From Pseudomonas viridiflava (lineage in GTDB: Bacteria > Pseudomonadota > Gammaproteobacteria > Pseudomonadales > Pseudomonadaceae), in contig NZ_UPSE01000161.1 in assembly GCF_900573885.1 (NCBI RefSeq), forward strand, positions 369,576-433,575: DNA of 64,000 nucleotides. The letters run 5' to 3'. The notes under the pieces were generated by a model, which ran no database searches, was not told where the DNA came from, and saw only the letters and a list, made by a program, of their open reading frames with translations. Positions 18,920-27,885 of this stretch are shown here, piece after piece. A program made the translations under genes and the position numbers. The first letter of the stretch is position 1; the number at the start of each line of letters is the position of its first letter.

Positions 18920-20314
18920 ATGACCGACGTTGCCCTGATTGAACAACTCAAGACCCTGGTCGAGCCTGGCAAGGTACTTACCGACGCCGATTCGCTGAAC
19001 GCCTACGGTAAAGACTGGACCAAACACTTCGCCCCTGCGCCGTTGGCCATCGTGTTTCCCAAGACCACCGAGCAGGTTCAGGCAATTGTCCGTTGGGCCA
19101 ATGAACAGAAGGTGGCGCTGGTGCCATCGGGCGGCCGCACCGGGCTTTCCGCCGCTGCCGTGGCGGCCAATGGTGAAGTGGTCGTAGCGTTCGACTATAT
19201 GAACCAGGTGCTCGGCTTCAACGAATTCGACCGCACCGCCGTCTGCCAGCCGGGCGTGGTGACCAAGCAATTGCAGCTGTTCGCCGAAGAAAAAGGCCTG
19301 TACTACCCGGTGGACTTTGCTTCCGCCGGTTCCAGCCAGATTGGTGGCAACATCGGCACCAACGCCGGTGGCATCAAAGTGATTCGCTACGGCATGACCC
19401 GCAATTGGGTGGCCGGCCTGAAAGTCGTCACCGGCAAAGGCGACCTGCTCGAGCTGAACAAAGACCTGATCAAAAACGCCACCGGCTATGACCTGCGTCA
19501 GCTGTTTATCGGCGCTGAGGGCACCCTGGGTTTTGTCGTCGAGGCCACCATGCGCCTGGACCGCGCGCCGCAGAACCTCACCGCCATGGTGCTGGGCGCC
19601 GCCGATTTCGATTCGATCATGCCGGTGCTGCACGCCTTCCAGAACAAGCTCGACCTCACTGCCTTCGAATTCTTCTCCGACAAAGCCCTGGCCAAAATCA
19701 TGGGCCGTGGCGATGTACCGGCGCCGTTCGAAACCGAGTGCCCGTTCTATGCCCTGCTGGAGTTTGAAGCCACCACCGAAGAAGTCGCCGAAGCGGCGCT
19801 CGCCACCTTTGAACATTGCGTGGAGCAAGGCTGGGTGCTGGACGGCGTGATGAGCCAGAGCGAGCAGCAGTTGCAGAACCTGTGGAAGCTGCGCGAGTAC
19901 ATCTCTGAAACCATCTCGCACTGGACGCCGTACAAAAACGACATCTCCGTGACCGTCGCCAAGGTGCCAGCGTTCTTGCATGACATCGACGCCATCGTTG
20001 GCGAGCACTACCCGGACTTCGAAATCGTCTGGTTCGGCCATATCGGCGACGGCAACCTGCACCTGAACATCCTCAAGCCCGACAACCTGAGCAAAGACGA
20101 GTTCTTCGCCAAGTGCGCCACGGTGAACAAGTGGGTGTTCGAGATCGTGCAGAAGTACAACGGCTCGATTTCCGCCGAACACGGCGTGGGCATGACCAAG
20201 CGCGATTACCTGACCTACAGCCGTTCCGAGGCCGAGATCGCCTACATGAAAGCCATCAAAGCCGTGTTCGACCCGAACGGCATCATGAACCCAGGCAAGA
20301 TTTTCGCCTTGTAA
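18920..20314 (+). CDS. D-2-hydroxyglutarate dehydrogenase (FAD-linked)
   Basis: 464 aa FAD-binding oxidase of the GlcD/D2HGDH type. PSGGRTGLSAAAVA and GGNIGTNAGG are the FAD-pyrophosphate motifs; the C-terminal part carries HIGDGNLHLNI and ends EHGVGMTKRDYL and NPGKIF, typical of the family. It oxidises D-2-hydroxyglutarate to 2-oxoglutarate and passes electrons through ETF. Divergence from serA matches the arrangement in Pseudomonas stutzeri, where the two enzymes are metabolically coupled. GlcD-like lactate/glycolate oxidase is the alternative. Confidence 0.88.
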   Translation: MTDVALIEQLKTLVEPGKVLTDADSLNAYGKDWTKHFAPAPLAIVFPKTTEQVQAIVRWANEQKVALVPSGGRTGLSAAAVAANGEVVVAFDYMNQVLGFNEFDRTAVCQPGVVTKQLQLFAEEKGLYYPVDFASAGSSQIGGNIGTNAGGIKVIRYGMTRNWVAGLKVVTGKGDLLELNKDLIKNATGYDLRQLFIGAEGTLGFVVEATMRLDRAPQNLTAMVLGAADFDSIMPVLHAFQNKLDLTAFEFFSDKALAKIMGRGDVPAPFETECPFYALLEFEATTEEVAEAALATFEHCVEQGWVLDGVMSQSEQQLQNLWKLREYISETISHWTPYKNDISVTVAKVPAFLHDIDAIVGEHYPDFEIVWFGHIGDGNLHLNILKPDNLSKDEFFAKCATVNKWVFEIVQKYNGSISAEHGVGMTKRDYLTYSRSEAEIAYMKAIKAVFDPNGIMNPGKIFAL

Positions 20315-20353
20315 GCCTCTCCTACACGGATCGCACTTTCTGGAGATTCACGC

Positions 20354-21019
20354 ATGAGCTACCAACACCGTTACCTCGACGGCACCACCATCCATTTCCC
20401 CATCGGCAAGGTCGTGTGCGTTGGCCGTAACTATGCCGAGCACGCCAAAGAGCTGAACAACCCGGTGCCCACCGAGCCGCTGTTGTTTATCAAGCCGGGC
20501 AGCTGCGTGGTGGAAGCCGAAGGCGGCTTCAGCATTCCGACCGACCGTGGCGGCGTGCATTACGAAGCGGAAATTGCCGTGCTCATCGGCAAGCCGCTGT
20601 CGCGTAAACCCAATGAAGAAGAAGTGCTCGACGCCATCTCCGGCTTCGCCCCGGCGCTCGACCTGACCCTGCGCGACGTGCAAGCCAAGCTCAAGGAAAA
20701 GGGTTATCCGTGGGAAGTGGCGAAGTCGTTCGACGGCGCCTGCGTGCTGGCGCCCTTCGTCAGCAGCGATGCGGTGACAGATCTGACCGACGTAGGCATT
20801 CGTCTGAGCATCAACGGTGAAGTGCGCCAGGATGGCAGCAGCGCCTCGATGCTTAACCCGATTTTGCCGATCATTGCCCACATTGCCGGGCACTTCAGCC
20901 TGCAGCCCGGTGACGTGATTCTCACGGGCACGCCTGCCGGCGTGGGGCCATTGAACCAAGGTGATGAATTGCTGCTCGAACTGGTCGGCCATTCGAGCGT
21001 GACGACCCGCGTTCTGTAA
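20354..21019 (+). CDS. Fumarylacetoacetate hydrolase family protein
   Basis: 221 aa, single FAH C-terminal domain, YcgM/FAHD1-like (acylpyruvase or oxaloacetate decarboxylase type). Motifs: VGRNYAEHAKELNN, FIKPG, and the metal-binding EAEIAVLIG; GDVILTGTPAGVGPL is near the C-terminus. It follows the D-2-hydroxyglutarate dehydrogenase gene by 39 bp with CTGGAG before the start, so it is probably in the same operon. The exact substrate is not determined. Confidence 0.88.
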   Translation: MSYQHRYLDGTTIHFPIGKVVCVGRNYAEHAKELNNPVPTEPLLFIKPGSCVVEAEGGFSIPTDRGGVHYEAEIAVLIGKPLSRKPNEEEVLDAISGFAPALDLTLRDVQAKLKEKGYPWEVAKSFDGACVLAPFVSSDAVTDLTDVGIRLSINGEVRQDGSSASMLNPILPIIAHIAGHFSLQPGDVILTGTPAGVGPLNQGDELLLELVGHSSVTTRVL

Positions 21020-21195
21020 GCGACGCTGCGTACAAGCGTTGTAATCACTGATGGGTGGGATAACCGCGAACGGCTGATGTACAGTTCGGCACCGCCCGCG
21101 CCGATGCGTGCGGGTTCGCGGTTGTTCACGGATGATCAAACCGTAATCTCCTGCTTTGGCCGCTAGCTTGCTGCTGCAGTAACAGAGAACGTCCC

Positions 21196-22122
21196 ATGCC
21201 CACCGCTCGCTCTTTTTCGTTTCGTCGCAGCTGGCCCTGGCTGCTACTCGCCTTCGTACTGCTCACCGTTGCGGTGCTCGCCTATACCCAGCATTGGCTC
21301 GGCCAGGCGAAGTACTGGGCGGATGAAGACAACTTCGACTCAGCCGAGCGCGCGGCCAGCATCTGGCTTCCCGGCTACCGCCCGGTCATTCAGGCCAAAC
21401 CCCTGAAAGACCTTGAAGACGACGAAACCTCGGACCTCACCTACAACCCCGAGTCCAAAACCCTGTTCACCGTCACCGGCAAAGAGCCGCTGCTGGTGGA
21501 GCTGAGCCTGGACGGCGACGTGCTGCGGCGCATCGCGCTGGTGGGTTTTTCCAACCCCGAAGGCGTGGCCATGCTCAGTAACGGCAACATGGCAATTACC
21601 GACGAACGTCGCCGCACCTTGTCGATTTTCAAACTGGGGCCGGTCGCCCTGGAACTGCGGGCCATCGACACCCGTGAATTCGACCTGGGCTACGCCGAGT
21701 CTGGCAACAAGGGCTTTGAAGGCATCGCCTGGGACCCCGCCCAGAAACGCTTGCTGCTGGGCAAAGAGCGCTCGCCCACGGCCCTGTTCAGCTGGAGCAG
21801 TGATGGCACCGCCGGGCTCGCCGGGCAGATGGAACCGCTGCCCAGCGATGAACTGTATATGCGCAATATCTCTGCCTTGAGCGTCGACCCGCGCACCGGG
21901 CATTCGCTGGTGCTGTCGGCGCAATCCAAGCTGTTGCTGGAAATGGACGAGCATGGTCAGCCGGTCAGTTTCATCAGCCTGTACGGCGGCATGAACGGCC
22001 TGCACGACAGCATTCCGCGGGCTGAAGGGGTGGCCATCGACGAGGCAGGCACCATTTATATGGTCAGTGAGCCGAACCTGTTCTACGTGTTCCGCAAAGA
22101 GAAACCGGCGGACCCGTCTTAA
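21196..22122 (+). CDS. SdiA-regulated domain (YjiK-type) beta-propeller protein, first paralogue
   Basis: 308 aa. A single N-terminal membrane segment (about residues 14-33) anchors a periplasmic beta-propeller of the SdiA-regulated family: DLTYNPESKTLFTVTG, LSLDGDVLRRI, GFEGIAWDP, and AEGVAIDEAGTIYMVSEPNL. It is clearly homologous along its length to the protein at 29042-29959. Its stop codon overlaps the first of four phased hexamers that precede the carO-like gene. The biochemical role is unknown. Confidence 0.85.
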   Translation: MPTARSFSFRRSWPWLLLAFVLLTVAVLAYTQHWLGQAKYWADEDNFDSAERAASIWLPGYRPVIQAKPLKDLEDDETSDLTYNPESKTLFTVTGKEPLLVELSLDGDVLRRIALVGFSNPEGVAMLSNGNMAITDERRRTLSIFKLGPVALELRAIDTREFDLGYAESGNKGFEGIAWDPAQKRLLLGKERSPTALFSWSSDGTAGLAGQMEPLPSDELYMRNISALSVDPRTGHSLVLSAQSKLLLEMDEHGQPVSFISLYGGMNGLHDSIPRAEGVAIDEAGTIYMVSEPNLFYVFRKEKPADPS

Positions 22123-22156
22123 GGTTCGCTTAAGGCGCTATTCAGTTTCAGTTCAG
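22118..22156 (+). promoter_or_regulatory. Four hexamers at 11-bp period: OmpR-type regulator site before the carO-like gene
   Basis: CTTAAG at 22118, CTTAAG at 22129, ATTCAG at 22140 and GTTCAG at 22151, each exactly 11 bp apart. CTTAAG-N5-CTTAAG is the classic PmrA/QseB-class direct-repeat box. It lies 50-88 bp before the carO-like start codon. In P. aeruginosa carO is controlled by the CarSR two-component system; binding of a CarR-type regulator here is inferred. Confidence 0.7.
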
Positions 22157-22205
22157 GTGCGCCACTTAACCTGACCCCGTCATTTACCAGAACGGGATTG
22201 TCCTG

Positions 22206-22559
22206 ATGAAACTGAAAACCCAAGCACTCGCCCTGTTTTTTATTCCACTGCTGTCCGGCGCCGCTGTGGCCGCCGGCGGTTACACCGGCCCTGGCGCCAC
22301 CCAGCAAATCACCAGCGTAGCCGCTGCCCTGGATGCCGCCGACGATGCGCCAGTGGTGCTGCAAGGCCAGATCGTCAAACGCCTGAAAGGTGACCGGTAC
22401 GAATTCAAAGACGCCAGCGGCACCATCGAGGTGGAAATCGATGATGAAGACTGGCCGCCACAAGCCATCTCCGACAGCGCCAAGGTCAAGCTCACCGGCG
22501 AAGTCGAACGTGACCTGATGGGCCGCGAAGTGGACGTGGATATCGTCGAAGTGATGTAA
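22206..22559 (+). CDS. carO: YgiW/YdeI (BOF) family periplasmic OB-fold protein, carO-like
   Basis: 117 aa with a signal peptide (residues 1-22, AAVAAGG) and one bacterial OB-fold domain: VVLQGQIVKRLKGDRYEFKD, GTIEVEIDDEDWP, KVKLTGEVERD. Family members protect against stress; the P. aeruginosa orthologue by context (PA0320) is the calcium-regulated CarO. The symbol rests on family and position and is not certain. An excellent terminator follows. Confidence 0.78.
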   Translation: MKLKTQALALFFIPLLSGAAVAAGGYTGPGATQQITSVAAALDAADDAPVVLQGQIVKRLKGDRYEFKDASGTIEVEIDDEDWPPQAISDSAKVKLTGEVERDLMGREVDVDIVEVM

Positions 22560-22571
22560 CTATCGCGCAGC

Positions 22572-22610
22572 AAAAAGCCCGCCCCGGCATTCAATCGGGG
22601 CGGGCTTTTT
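22572..22610. terminator. Rho-independent terminator (bidirectional)
   Basis: 15-bp perfect stem AAAAAGCCCGCCCCG / CGGGGCGGGCTTTTT with a 9-nt loop, between the convergent carO-like and deacetylase genes. T-tracts on both strands let it serve both. Confidence 0.93.
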
Positions 22611-22631
22611 TGTGGCCGAAACACCGCGCGC

Positions 22632-23663
22632 TTAAGCGACGCTCTCGAAGCCTTGCAGCACGTTGACGGCGTTGATGCCGATTTCCTCGACCGCGTACCC
22701 GCCCTCCATCACGAACAAGGTCTGCAAGCCGAGCTTGCCGATGATCTCGCCCATGCGCAGGTAGTCGGGGCTGTCGAGTTTGAACTGCGAGATGGGGTCG
22801 GACTTGTACGTGTCTACGCCCAGCGACACCACCAACGCATCCGGCGCGTACGCCTGAATCTGCCGGCAGGCGTCGGCCAGGGCCAGGCTCCACACCGACC
22901 AGTCGCTGCCCTCGGCCAGTGGATAGTTGATGTTGAAACCGCTGCCCACACCTGCCCCTTTCTCGTCAGCGAACCCGAGGAAATACGGGTATTCGAAACG
23001 CGGGTCGCCGTGAATGGAGGTGAACAGCACGTCGGCGCGCTCGTAGAAAATGTCCTGCGTGCCGTTGCCGTGGTGGTAATCCACATCCAGCACGGCCACG
23101 CGCTTGGCGCCGAGGTCGAGCAAGGCCTGCACGGCAATGGCGGCGTTGTTCAGGTAGCAATAACCGCCCATGTAATCGGCGGCGGCGTGGTGGCCGGGCG
23201 GGCGGCACAGGGAAAATACGCCGCGCGCACCTTTGGCCAGTTCGGCCTGGCCGGTGAGGGCAACGTTGGCCGAGCTGAGAATGGCCTGCCAGGTGCCCGC
23301 CGTGATCGGCGCACCGGCATCGAAGGAGTAGTAACCCAGGCGGCCGTCGATGGCGGTCGGTTCCACCTGACGCAGACGCCGGGTCGGCCAGGCGATGGGC
23401 AGCATGTCGTGCTGGCGGCCGATGGCCTGCCAGTCGCTCCAGGCGTTTTGCAGAAAACGCAGAAAGCCTTCGGTGTGCACCCGGCGAATCGGCGCCAGGC
23501 CGAAATCCAGCGGCGCATGAATATCGCCCAGGCCCACGGCCTTGGCGCGGTCGAGCACCATGTCGGCGCGGCTGGGCATTTCAAAACACGGCGTGAACTG
23601 CCCACCGATCAACTCGTACTTGCCGTGGTGCAGGTGATGGTCGTCGCTATAAATCGTCAGCAT
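22632..23663 (-). CDS. aphB: Acetylpolyamine amidohydrolase (histone-deacetylase family)
   Basis: 343 aa class II-like zinc deacetylase that removes acetyl groups from acetylputrescine/acetylcadaverine. Visible motifs: CRPPGHHAAADYMGGYCYLN (active-site His pair), DVDYHHGNGTQ (zinc ligands Asp and His) and SLGVDTYKSDP (third ligand Asp region). Position next to a polyamine ABC transporter matches P. aeruginosa PA0321 (AphB). The true substrate among acetylated polyamines is inferred. Confidence 0.87.
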   Translation of the reverse strand: MLTIYSDDHHLHHGKYELIGGQFTPCFEMPSRADMVLDRAKAVGLGDIHAPLDFGLAPIRRVHTEGFLRFLQNAWSDWQAIGRQHDMLPIAWPTRRLRQVEPTAIDGRLGYYSFDAGAPITAGTWQAILSSANVALTGQAELAKGARGVFSLCRPPGHHAAADYMGGYCYLNNAAIAVQALLDLGAKRVAVLDVDYHHGNGTQDIFYERADVLFTSIHGDPRFEYPYFLGFADEKGAGVGSGFNINYPLAEGSDWSVWSLALADACRQIQAYAPDALVVSLGVDTYKSDPISQFKLDSPDYLRMGEIIGKLGLQTLFVMEGGYAVEEIGINAVNVLQGFESVA

Positions 23664-23713
23664 GGGGGTGCCCTCAGGAGCAGGCCTGTGAAAGAGGGTT
23701 TGTTATGGGGCTG

Positions 23714-23781
23714 TTGTAGGAGCCAGCTTGCTGGCGAAGCTGTTGATTTCAAGAGCTTCGCCAGCAAGCTGGCTCCTACAA
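23714..23781. repeat. REP pair forming a 28-bp perfect hairpin
   Basis: Arm TTGTAGGAGCCAGCTTGCTG(+8) at 23714-23741 and its exact reverse complement at 23754-23781, with a 12-nt loop. This is the Pseudomonas REP type (GAGCNNGCTNGCGAA). It lies just after the polyamine-binding-protein gene and before aphB on the minus strand. In P. aeruginosa an amino-acid permease gene occupies this position, as I recall. Confidence 0.92.
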
Positions 23782-23797
23782 GGAGACCGGGCGGCGT

Positions 23798-24844
23798 TTA
23801 CTTCTTCAACTTGGTCCACACCTTGGCGCGCAGGGCCAGGGCTTTTGGCGAGCAGAGTTCGAAGGGTTTCAGGCGGTCGAGCTGGTCGGCCGGGGTGTTG
23901 ATGGCCGGGTCGTCGAACAGTTCTTTGTCCATGAACTTGTCCGAGCCTTCGATGGCGTTGTTGTACTTGGCGAAGTTGGAGGCGGCGGCGATGTTCTCCG
24001 GCTTCATCATCCAGTTGATAAAGGTGTGGGCCTCGGCAACGTTGGTGGCGTCTTTGGGAATGGCGAAATTGTCGATGAATACGCGAATGCCTTCCTTCGG
24101 GTACACGTACGTCAGGCTCGCGCGCTGGGCGTGGGCGCGGTGGAAGGCGCCGTTCCATTGCTGGTGCATCGTCACTTCACCCGCGGCCATGCGCTCGATG
24201 GTGCCGTCGCTGTTGTACATCGCCAGGAAGGGCTTCTGCTTGAGCAGCAGGTCCTGAATTTTCTGCGCGGCCTTGGGGTCTTCGGTGCACTGGTCGATAC
24301 CCAGATAGAACGCAGCTGGCACGAACAGCTCTTCAATCGAATTCAGCGCCACCACTTTGCCCTTGAGCTCGGGGGCCGGCTCGAAGAACGGTTTCCAGCT
24401 GTCTTCCAGTTTGCCGCCTGGCACCTTGGCCGTGTCGTAGCTGTAACCCGTGGTGCCCCACAGGTACGGCACGCTGTAGTCGTGGCCCGGGTCGAAGCTC
24501 AGGGTTTTGAAGGTGTCTTTTAGAATGGCGAGGTTGGTCAGCTTGCTCTTGTCGAATTTCTGCAGCAGGTCTTCCTTGACCATGATTTCAATAAAGCTGT
24601 CCGACGGCACCACCACGTCGTACGAGCCGCCGCCGGCCTTGAGTTTGGCCAGCAGGGTTTCGTTGGAGTCGTAGGCGTCCAGCGTGGCCTTGATGCCGGT
24701 GTCGGCTTCGAACTTCTTCAGCAACTCGGGCGGGTAGTAGTCCGACCAGTTGGCGAAGTGCAGCGTGCCGGCGGCCTGAGCCGAGGTGGCGATGCCCATG
24801 GCGCATAGCATGGACAACGCGAGCGAGGTGGTGCGAACGTGCAT
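23798..24844 (-). CDS. Polyamine ABC transporter substrate-binding protein (PotD/PotF type)
   Basis: 348 aa periplasmic protein; signal peptide residues 1-24 ending SAQAAG. The mature protein begins TLHFANWSDYYPPELLKKFE, and WGTTGYSYD, NSIEELF and GEVTMHQQWNGA are typical of the spermidine/putrescine-binding family. It is the distal gene of a four-gene transporter operon (ATPase, permease, permease, binding protein) on the minus strand. Exact polyamine specificity cannot be read. Confidence 0.88.
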   Translation of the reverse strand: MHVRTTSLALSMLCAMGIATSAQAAGTLHFANWSDYYPPELLKKFEADTGIKATLDAYDSNETLLAKLKAGGGSYDVVVPSDSFIEIMVKEDLLQKFDKSKLTNLAILKDTFKTLSFDPGHDYSVPYLWGTTGYSYDTAKVPGGKLEDSWKPFFEPAPELKGKVVALNSIEELFVPAAFYLGIDQCTEDPKAAQKIQDLLLKQKPFLAMYNSDGTIERMAAGEVTMHQQWNGAFHRAHAQRASLTYVYPKEGIRVFIDNFAIPKDATNVAEAHTFINWMMKPENIAAASNFAKYNNAIEGSDKFMDKELFDDPAINTPADQLDRLKPFELCSPKALALRAKVWTKLKK

Positions 24845-24879
24845 GGCAAAGCTCCTTGCTGGACTTTTTGTAGAGAGCG

Positions 24880-25668
24880 TTAGCGTTTGCGCTGACCCAC
24901 GTAATACGACAGCGCCACAAACGCGATGGAAATCACCAGGATGATCGACGAGATCGCATTGATCTTCGGCGAGATACCCATGCGAATCGAACTGAAGATG
25001 TACACCGGCAACGTGGTGGCGCCGGCACCGGCGACGAAGTAGGTGATCACGAAGTCGTCCATGGAAATGATGAACGCCAGCATCGCCCCGGACAGAATCC
25101 CCGGGCTAAGCAGCGGAAAGGTCACTTTCCAGAACGCTCTCCACGGCGAGGCGTAGAGGTCGGCAGCGGCTTCCAGCAGGTACGGATTCATGCCTTCGAG
25201 GCGCGCGCGAATCGGCAGGTAGGCAAACGGAATGCAGAACACCACGTGGGCGATGAGGATGGTGAACAGGCTCAGCTTCAGGCCGATAAACGAGAAGAAC
25301 ATCAGCGTCGACACCGCCGTGACGATCTCCGGCACCAGCAGCGGCAAGCCAAGTACCCCGCTCATCAGGGTTTGCCCGCGAAACGCACGACCGCGCATGC
25401 CCAGCGCCGCCAGGGTCGCCAGCGAGGTGGCAATCAGCGTGGCGAGGGTGGCGACAATCAGCGAGTTCTTCGCCGCGCGCACCACCTCCGCGTCGTTGGC
25501 GACCACGCTGTACCACTTCAGGCTGAAACCATCCCACAGCGTTGCCGATTGCCCGCCGTTAAAGCTGAGCACCACCAGCACCACAATCGGCAGGTACAGA
25601 AAGATGAAAAAGAACCACGCCGCCGGCCGCATGCCCGCGAAGCGCCACAACGGATTGCGCGTGTTCAT
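24880..25668 (-). CDS. Polyamine ABC transporter permease (PotC/PotI type)
   Basis: 262 aa inner-membrane permease with about six membrane helices and the coupling loop EAAADLYASPWRAFWKVTFP. Its start overlaps the end of the upstream permease gene by 4 bp (ATGA type), showing translational coupling. Partner of the permease at 25665-26579. Confidence 0.9.
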   Translation of the reverse strand: MNTRNPLWRFAGMRPAAWFFFIFLYLPIVVLVVLSFNGGQSATLWDGFSLKWYSVVANDAEVVRAAKNSLIVATLATLIATSLATLAALGMRGRAFRGQTLMSGVLGLPLLVPEIVTAVSTLMFFSFIGLKLSLFTILIAHVVFCIPFAYLPIRARLEGMNPYLLEAAADLYASPWRAFWKVTFPLLSPGILSGAMLAFIISMDDFVITYFVAGAGATTLPVYIFSSIRMGISPKINAISSIILVISIAFVALSYYVGQRKR

Positions 25669-26579
25669 GGATGCCCCCCCGCGCTGCCCGGCTTGAAGCG
25701 CAGGCTGTACACCAGCATGGCCAGCAACACGAAACTGAGCAGCGCGAACGACAGCGCGGCGCCGAGCGGCCAGTTATGCGAGCTGCCGAATTGCAGCTGG
25801 ATAAGGTTGCCGATCATCAGGGTTTTGCCGCCCCCGAGCAGCTCGGGAATGATGTAGTTACCCAGCGAGGGGATGAACACCAGAATGCTGCCAGCGACGA
25901 TGCCCGGCATGGCCAGCGGCACGATGATGCGTTTGAGCGCATGGAAGCGATTGGCGCCCAGATCGAACGCGGCCTCCACCAGGCGCCAGTCCATTTTTTC
26001 CAGGCTGGTGTAAATCGGCAGCACCATAAACGGCAGGTAGGTGTAGAGCAGGCCGATGATGACGGCGCCGTCGGTGTACAGCAGGCCGAGGCCGTGGTCG
26101 GTAATGCCCATGCCCTGCAGCCCTTCGTCCACCAGCCCGCCGTTGCGCAGCAGCAGCATCCAGGCATAGGCGCGCACCAGCAGGTTGGTCCAGAACGGCA
26201 CCGTCACCAGAAACAGCAGCAGGTTGCGCTTGCGCTCGGTCTGCAGCGCCAGGTACAGCGCGGTGGGAAAACCGATGAGCAGGCAACCGGCGGTCGTCAG
26301 AATCGACAGCCAGAACGAGCGCTGGAAAATTTCCAGGTAGTCGGTGTTGAACACCAACGTGTCATCCAGGTCGCGCTCGTAGAAAAAGTTGCGGTACGCC
26401 TCCAGCGAATACTGGCCCCACTTCACGCCGCCGTAATCGCCCGATTGCAGAATCGACACCACAAACATGATGCCCAGCGGCAGCAGCATGAAAACCAACA
26501 GGGTCAGCATGGCGGGCGCGCTGAGCAGCAGGCGGCGACCCAGTTGGCGGCGTTCGGCCAACAGCCGTGGCGTACTCAT
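25665..26579 (-). CDS. Polyamine ABC transporter permease (PotB/PotH type)
   Basis: 304 aa inner-membrane permease; the first helix follows an Arg-rich N-terminus, and the coupling loop reads [20 protein letters not shown]. It overlaps the ATPase gene by 4 bp upstream and the second permease gene by 4 bp downstream, so the three are translated as a coupled unit. Confidence 0.9.
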   Translation of the reverse strand: MSTPRLLAERRQLGRRLLLSAPAMLTLLVFMLLPLGIMFVVSILQSGDYGGVKWGQYSLEAYRNFFYERDLDDTLVFNTDYLEIFQRSFWLSILTTAGCLLIGFPTALYLALQTERKRNLLLFLVTVPFWTNLLVRAYAWMLLLRNGGLVDEGLQGMGITDHGLGLLYTDGAVIIGLLYTYLPFMVLPIYTSLEKMDWRLVEAAFDLGANRFHALKRIIVPLAMPGIVAGSILVFIPSLGNYIIPELLGGGKTLMIGNLIQLQFGSSHNWPLGAALSFALLSFVLLAMLVYSLRFKPGSAGGHP

Positions 26580-27631
26580 TCCACCAGTACCTTGATGGCG
26601 GCACCGGGCACTTGCACCCGCACCTGATCGCCCACCTGATAACCACCGAGGGCGCCGTCACGGTTCTGCTGGCGCACGCGGAAGCCGCCCTGGCCGGCGA
26701 CGTCCAGGTGGTACACGGTGTCGGTGCCGACATACACCACGTTTTCCACCTTGCCGAGCAACTGGCCGTCGGCCGCCAGGCTTACCCGTTCCGGGCGAAT
26801 GGCCAGGGTGACCGGGCCGCGATGTTCGGTGAGCGTGCTGAGCAACTGACCGTCGCTCAGCTTCACGCCGTCGTCGCTGGCCTCGGCAGTTAAGAAGTTG
26901 GTCTCGCCAATAAAATCGGCCACGGTGCGGTTGGCCGGTGCTTCATAGATTTCAGTCGGCGTGCCCACCTGCAAAATGCGGCCCTTGCTCATGACCGCGA
27001 TGCGGTCGGACATGGTCAGGGCTTCTTCCTGATCGTGGGTCACGAAGATAAAGGTGATGCCGGTTTCGCTCTGCAGACGCTTGAGCTCGATCTGCATGTC
27101 TTTGCGCAGCTTCTGATCCAGCGCCGACAACGACTCATCCAGCAGCAGCACCTTGGGCCGATTGGCCAGGGCGCGGGCCAGGGCGATGCGTTGCTGCTGG
27201 CCGCCGGAAAGTTGGTCGGCGCGGCGTGCGCCGACGTCTGGCAGCTTCACCAGTTCGAGCATGCGCGTCACGGTTTCGCTGATTTCTGCCTTGCTCAGCC
27301 CGCGCATCTCCAGGCCAAAGGCAATGTTCTGCGCCACCGTCATGTGGGGAAACAGCGCATAGCTCTGGAAAACGGTATTCACCGGGCGGCGAAAGGGCGG
27401 CAAATCCTGCATGGCTTCGCCGTATAAACGGATGGTGCCGGCGCTGGGTTGTTCAAAGCCGGCAATCAGGCGCAGCAAGGTGGTTTTGCCGCAGCCGGAA
27501 GGGCCGAGCAGGGTGAAGAATTCGTTGGACTGGATTTCCAGAGAAACCGCATCGAGGGCTTTGACGCCCTGACCAGGGTCGCCGAATTCCATGCTGAGCT
27601 GCTCAATGCTGATGGCGCTGGAATTTCCCAT
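26576..27631 (-). CDS. Polyamine ABC transporter ATP-binding protein (PotA/PotG type)
   Basis: 351 aa cytoplasmic ATPase, first gene of the operon. Walker [10 protein letters not shown] at residues 43-51, signature LSGGQQQR, Walker [13 protein letters not shown] (note DES where DEP is common, usual in this subfamily), and a C-terminal TOBE domain. Synteny with aphB and the permeases supports polyamine uptake. Confidence 0.9.
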   Translation of the reverse strand: MGNSSAISIEQLSMEFGDPGQGVKALDAVSLEIQSNEFFTLLGPSGCGKTTLLRLIAGFEQPSAGTIRLYGEAMQDLPPFRRPVNTVFQSYALFPHMTVAQNIAFGLEMRGLSKAEISETVTRMLELVKLPDVGARRADQLSGGQQQRIALARALANRPKVLLLDESLSALDQKLRKDMQIELKRLQSETGITFIFVTHDQEEALTMSDRIAVMSKGRILQVGTPTEIYEAPANRTVADFIGETNFLTAEASDDGVKLSDGQLLSTLTEHRGPVTLAIRPERVSLAADGQLLGKVENVVYVGTDTVYHLDVAGQGGFRVRQQNRDGALGGYQVGDQVRVQVPGAAIKVLVE

Positions 27632-27801
27632 AGAGTTCTATAACCCATTGTTATTGATGGCTTTTTAGCGCGTTCGAAGCGGCTGCCAAGCGTGTCTTCG
27701 ATTCTGTCAGCGTTGCATGCCGGGGCAGAACGATAGAAACGGTCAAAAGGGGATAGATGTGGCCAATGTGGGGATTGTTGAGGTGTTGGGGTGTTGGGCC
27801 T

Positions 27802-27880
27802 GTTGGGCTTCGCTTTGCTCAACCCAACCTCCAGGACGACGGAACCCGCGTAGGTTGGGTTGAGCGAAGCGAAGCCCAAC
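27802..27880. repeat. Paired GTTGGGCTTCGC / GCGAAGCCCAAC repeat
   Basis: Left arm GTTGGGCTTCGCTTTGCTC then AACCCAACCT and right arm GTAGGTTGGGTTGAGCGAAG then CGAAGCCCAAC, facing each other. The arms are almost fully complementary, giving a hairpin of about 29 bp with a roughly 20-nt loop. It lies in the 254-bp gap between the polyamine ATPase and AraC-type genes, next to the AraC stop codon. Confidence 0.9.
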
Positions 27881-27885
27881 GCTTA

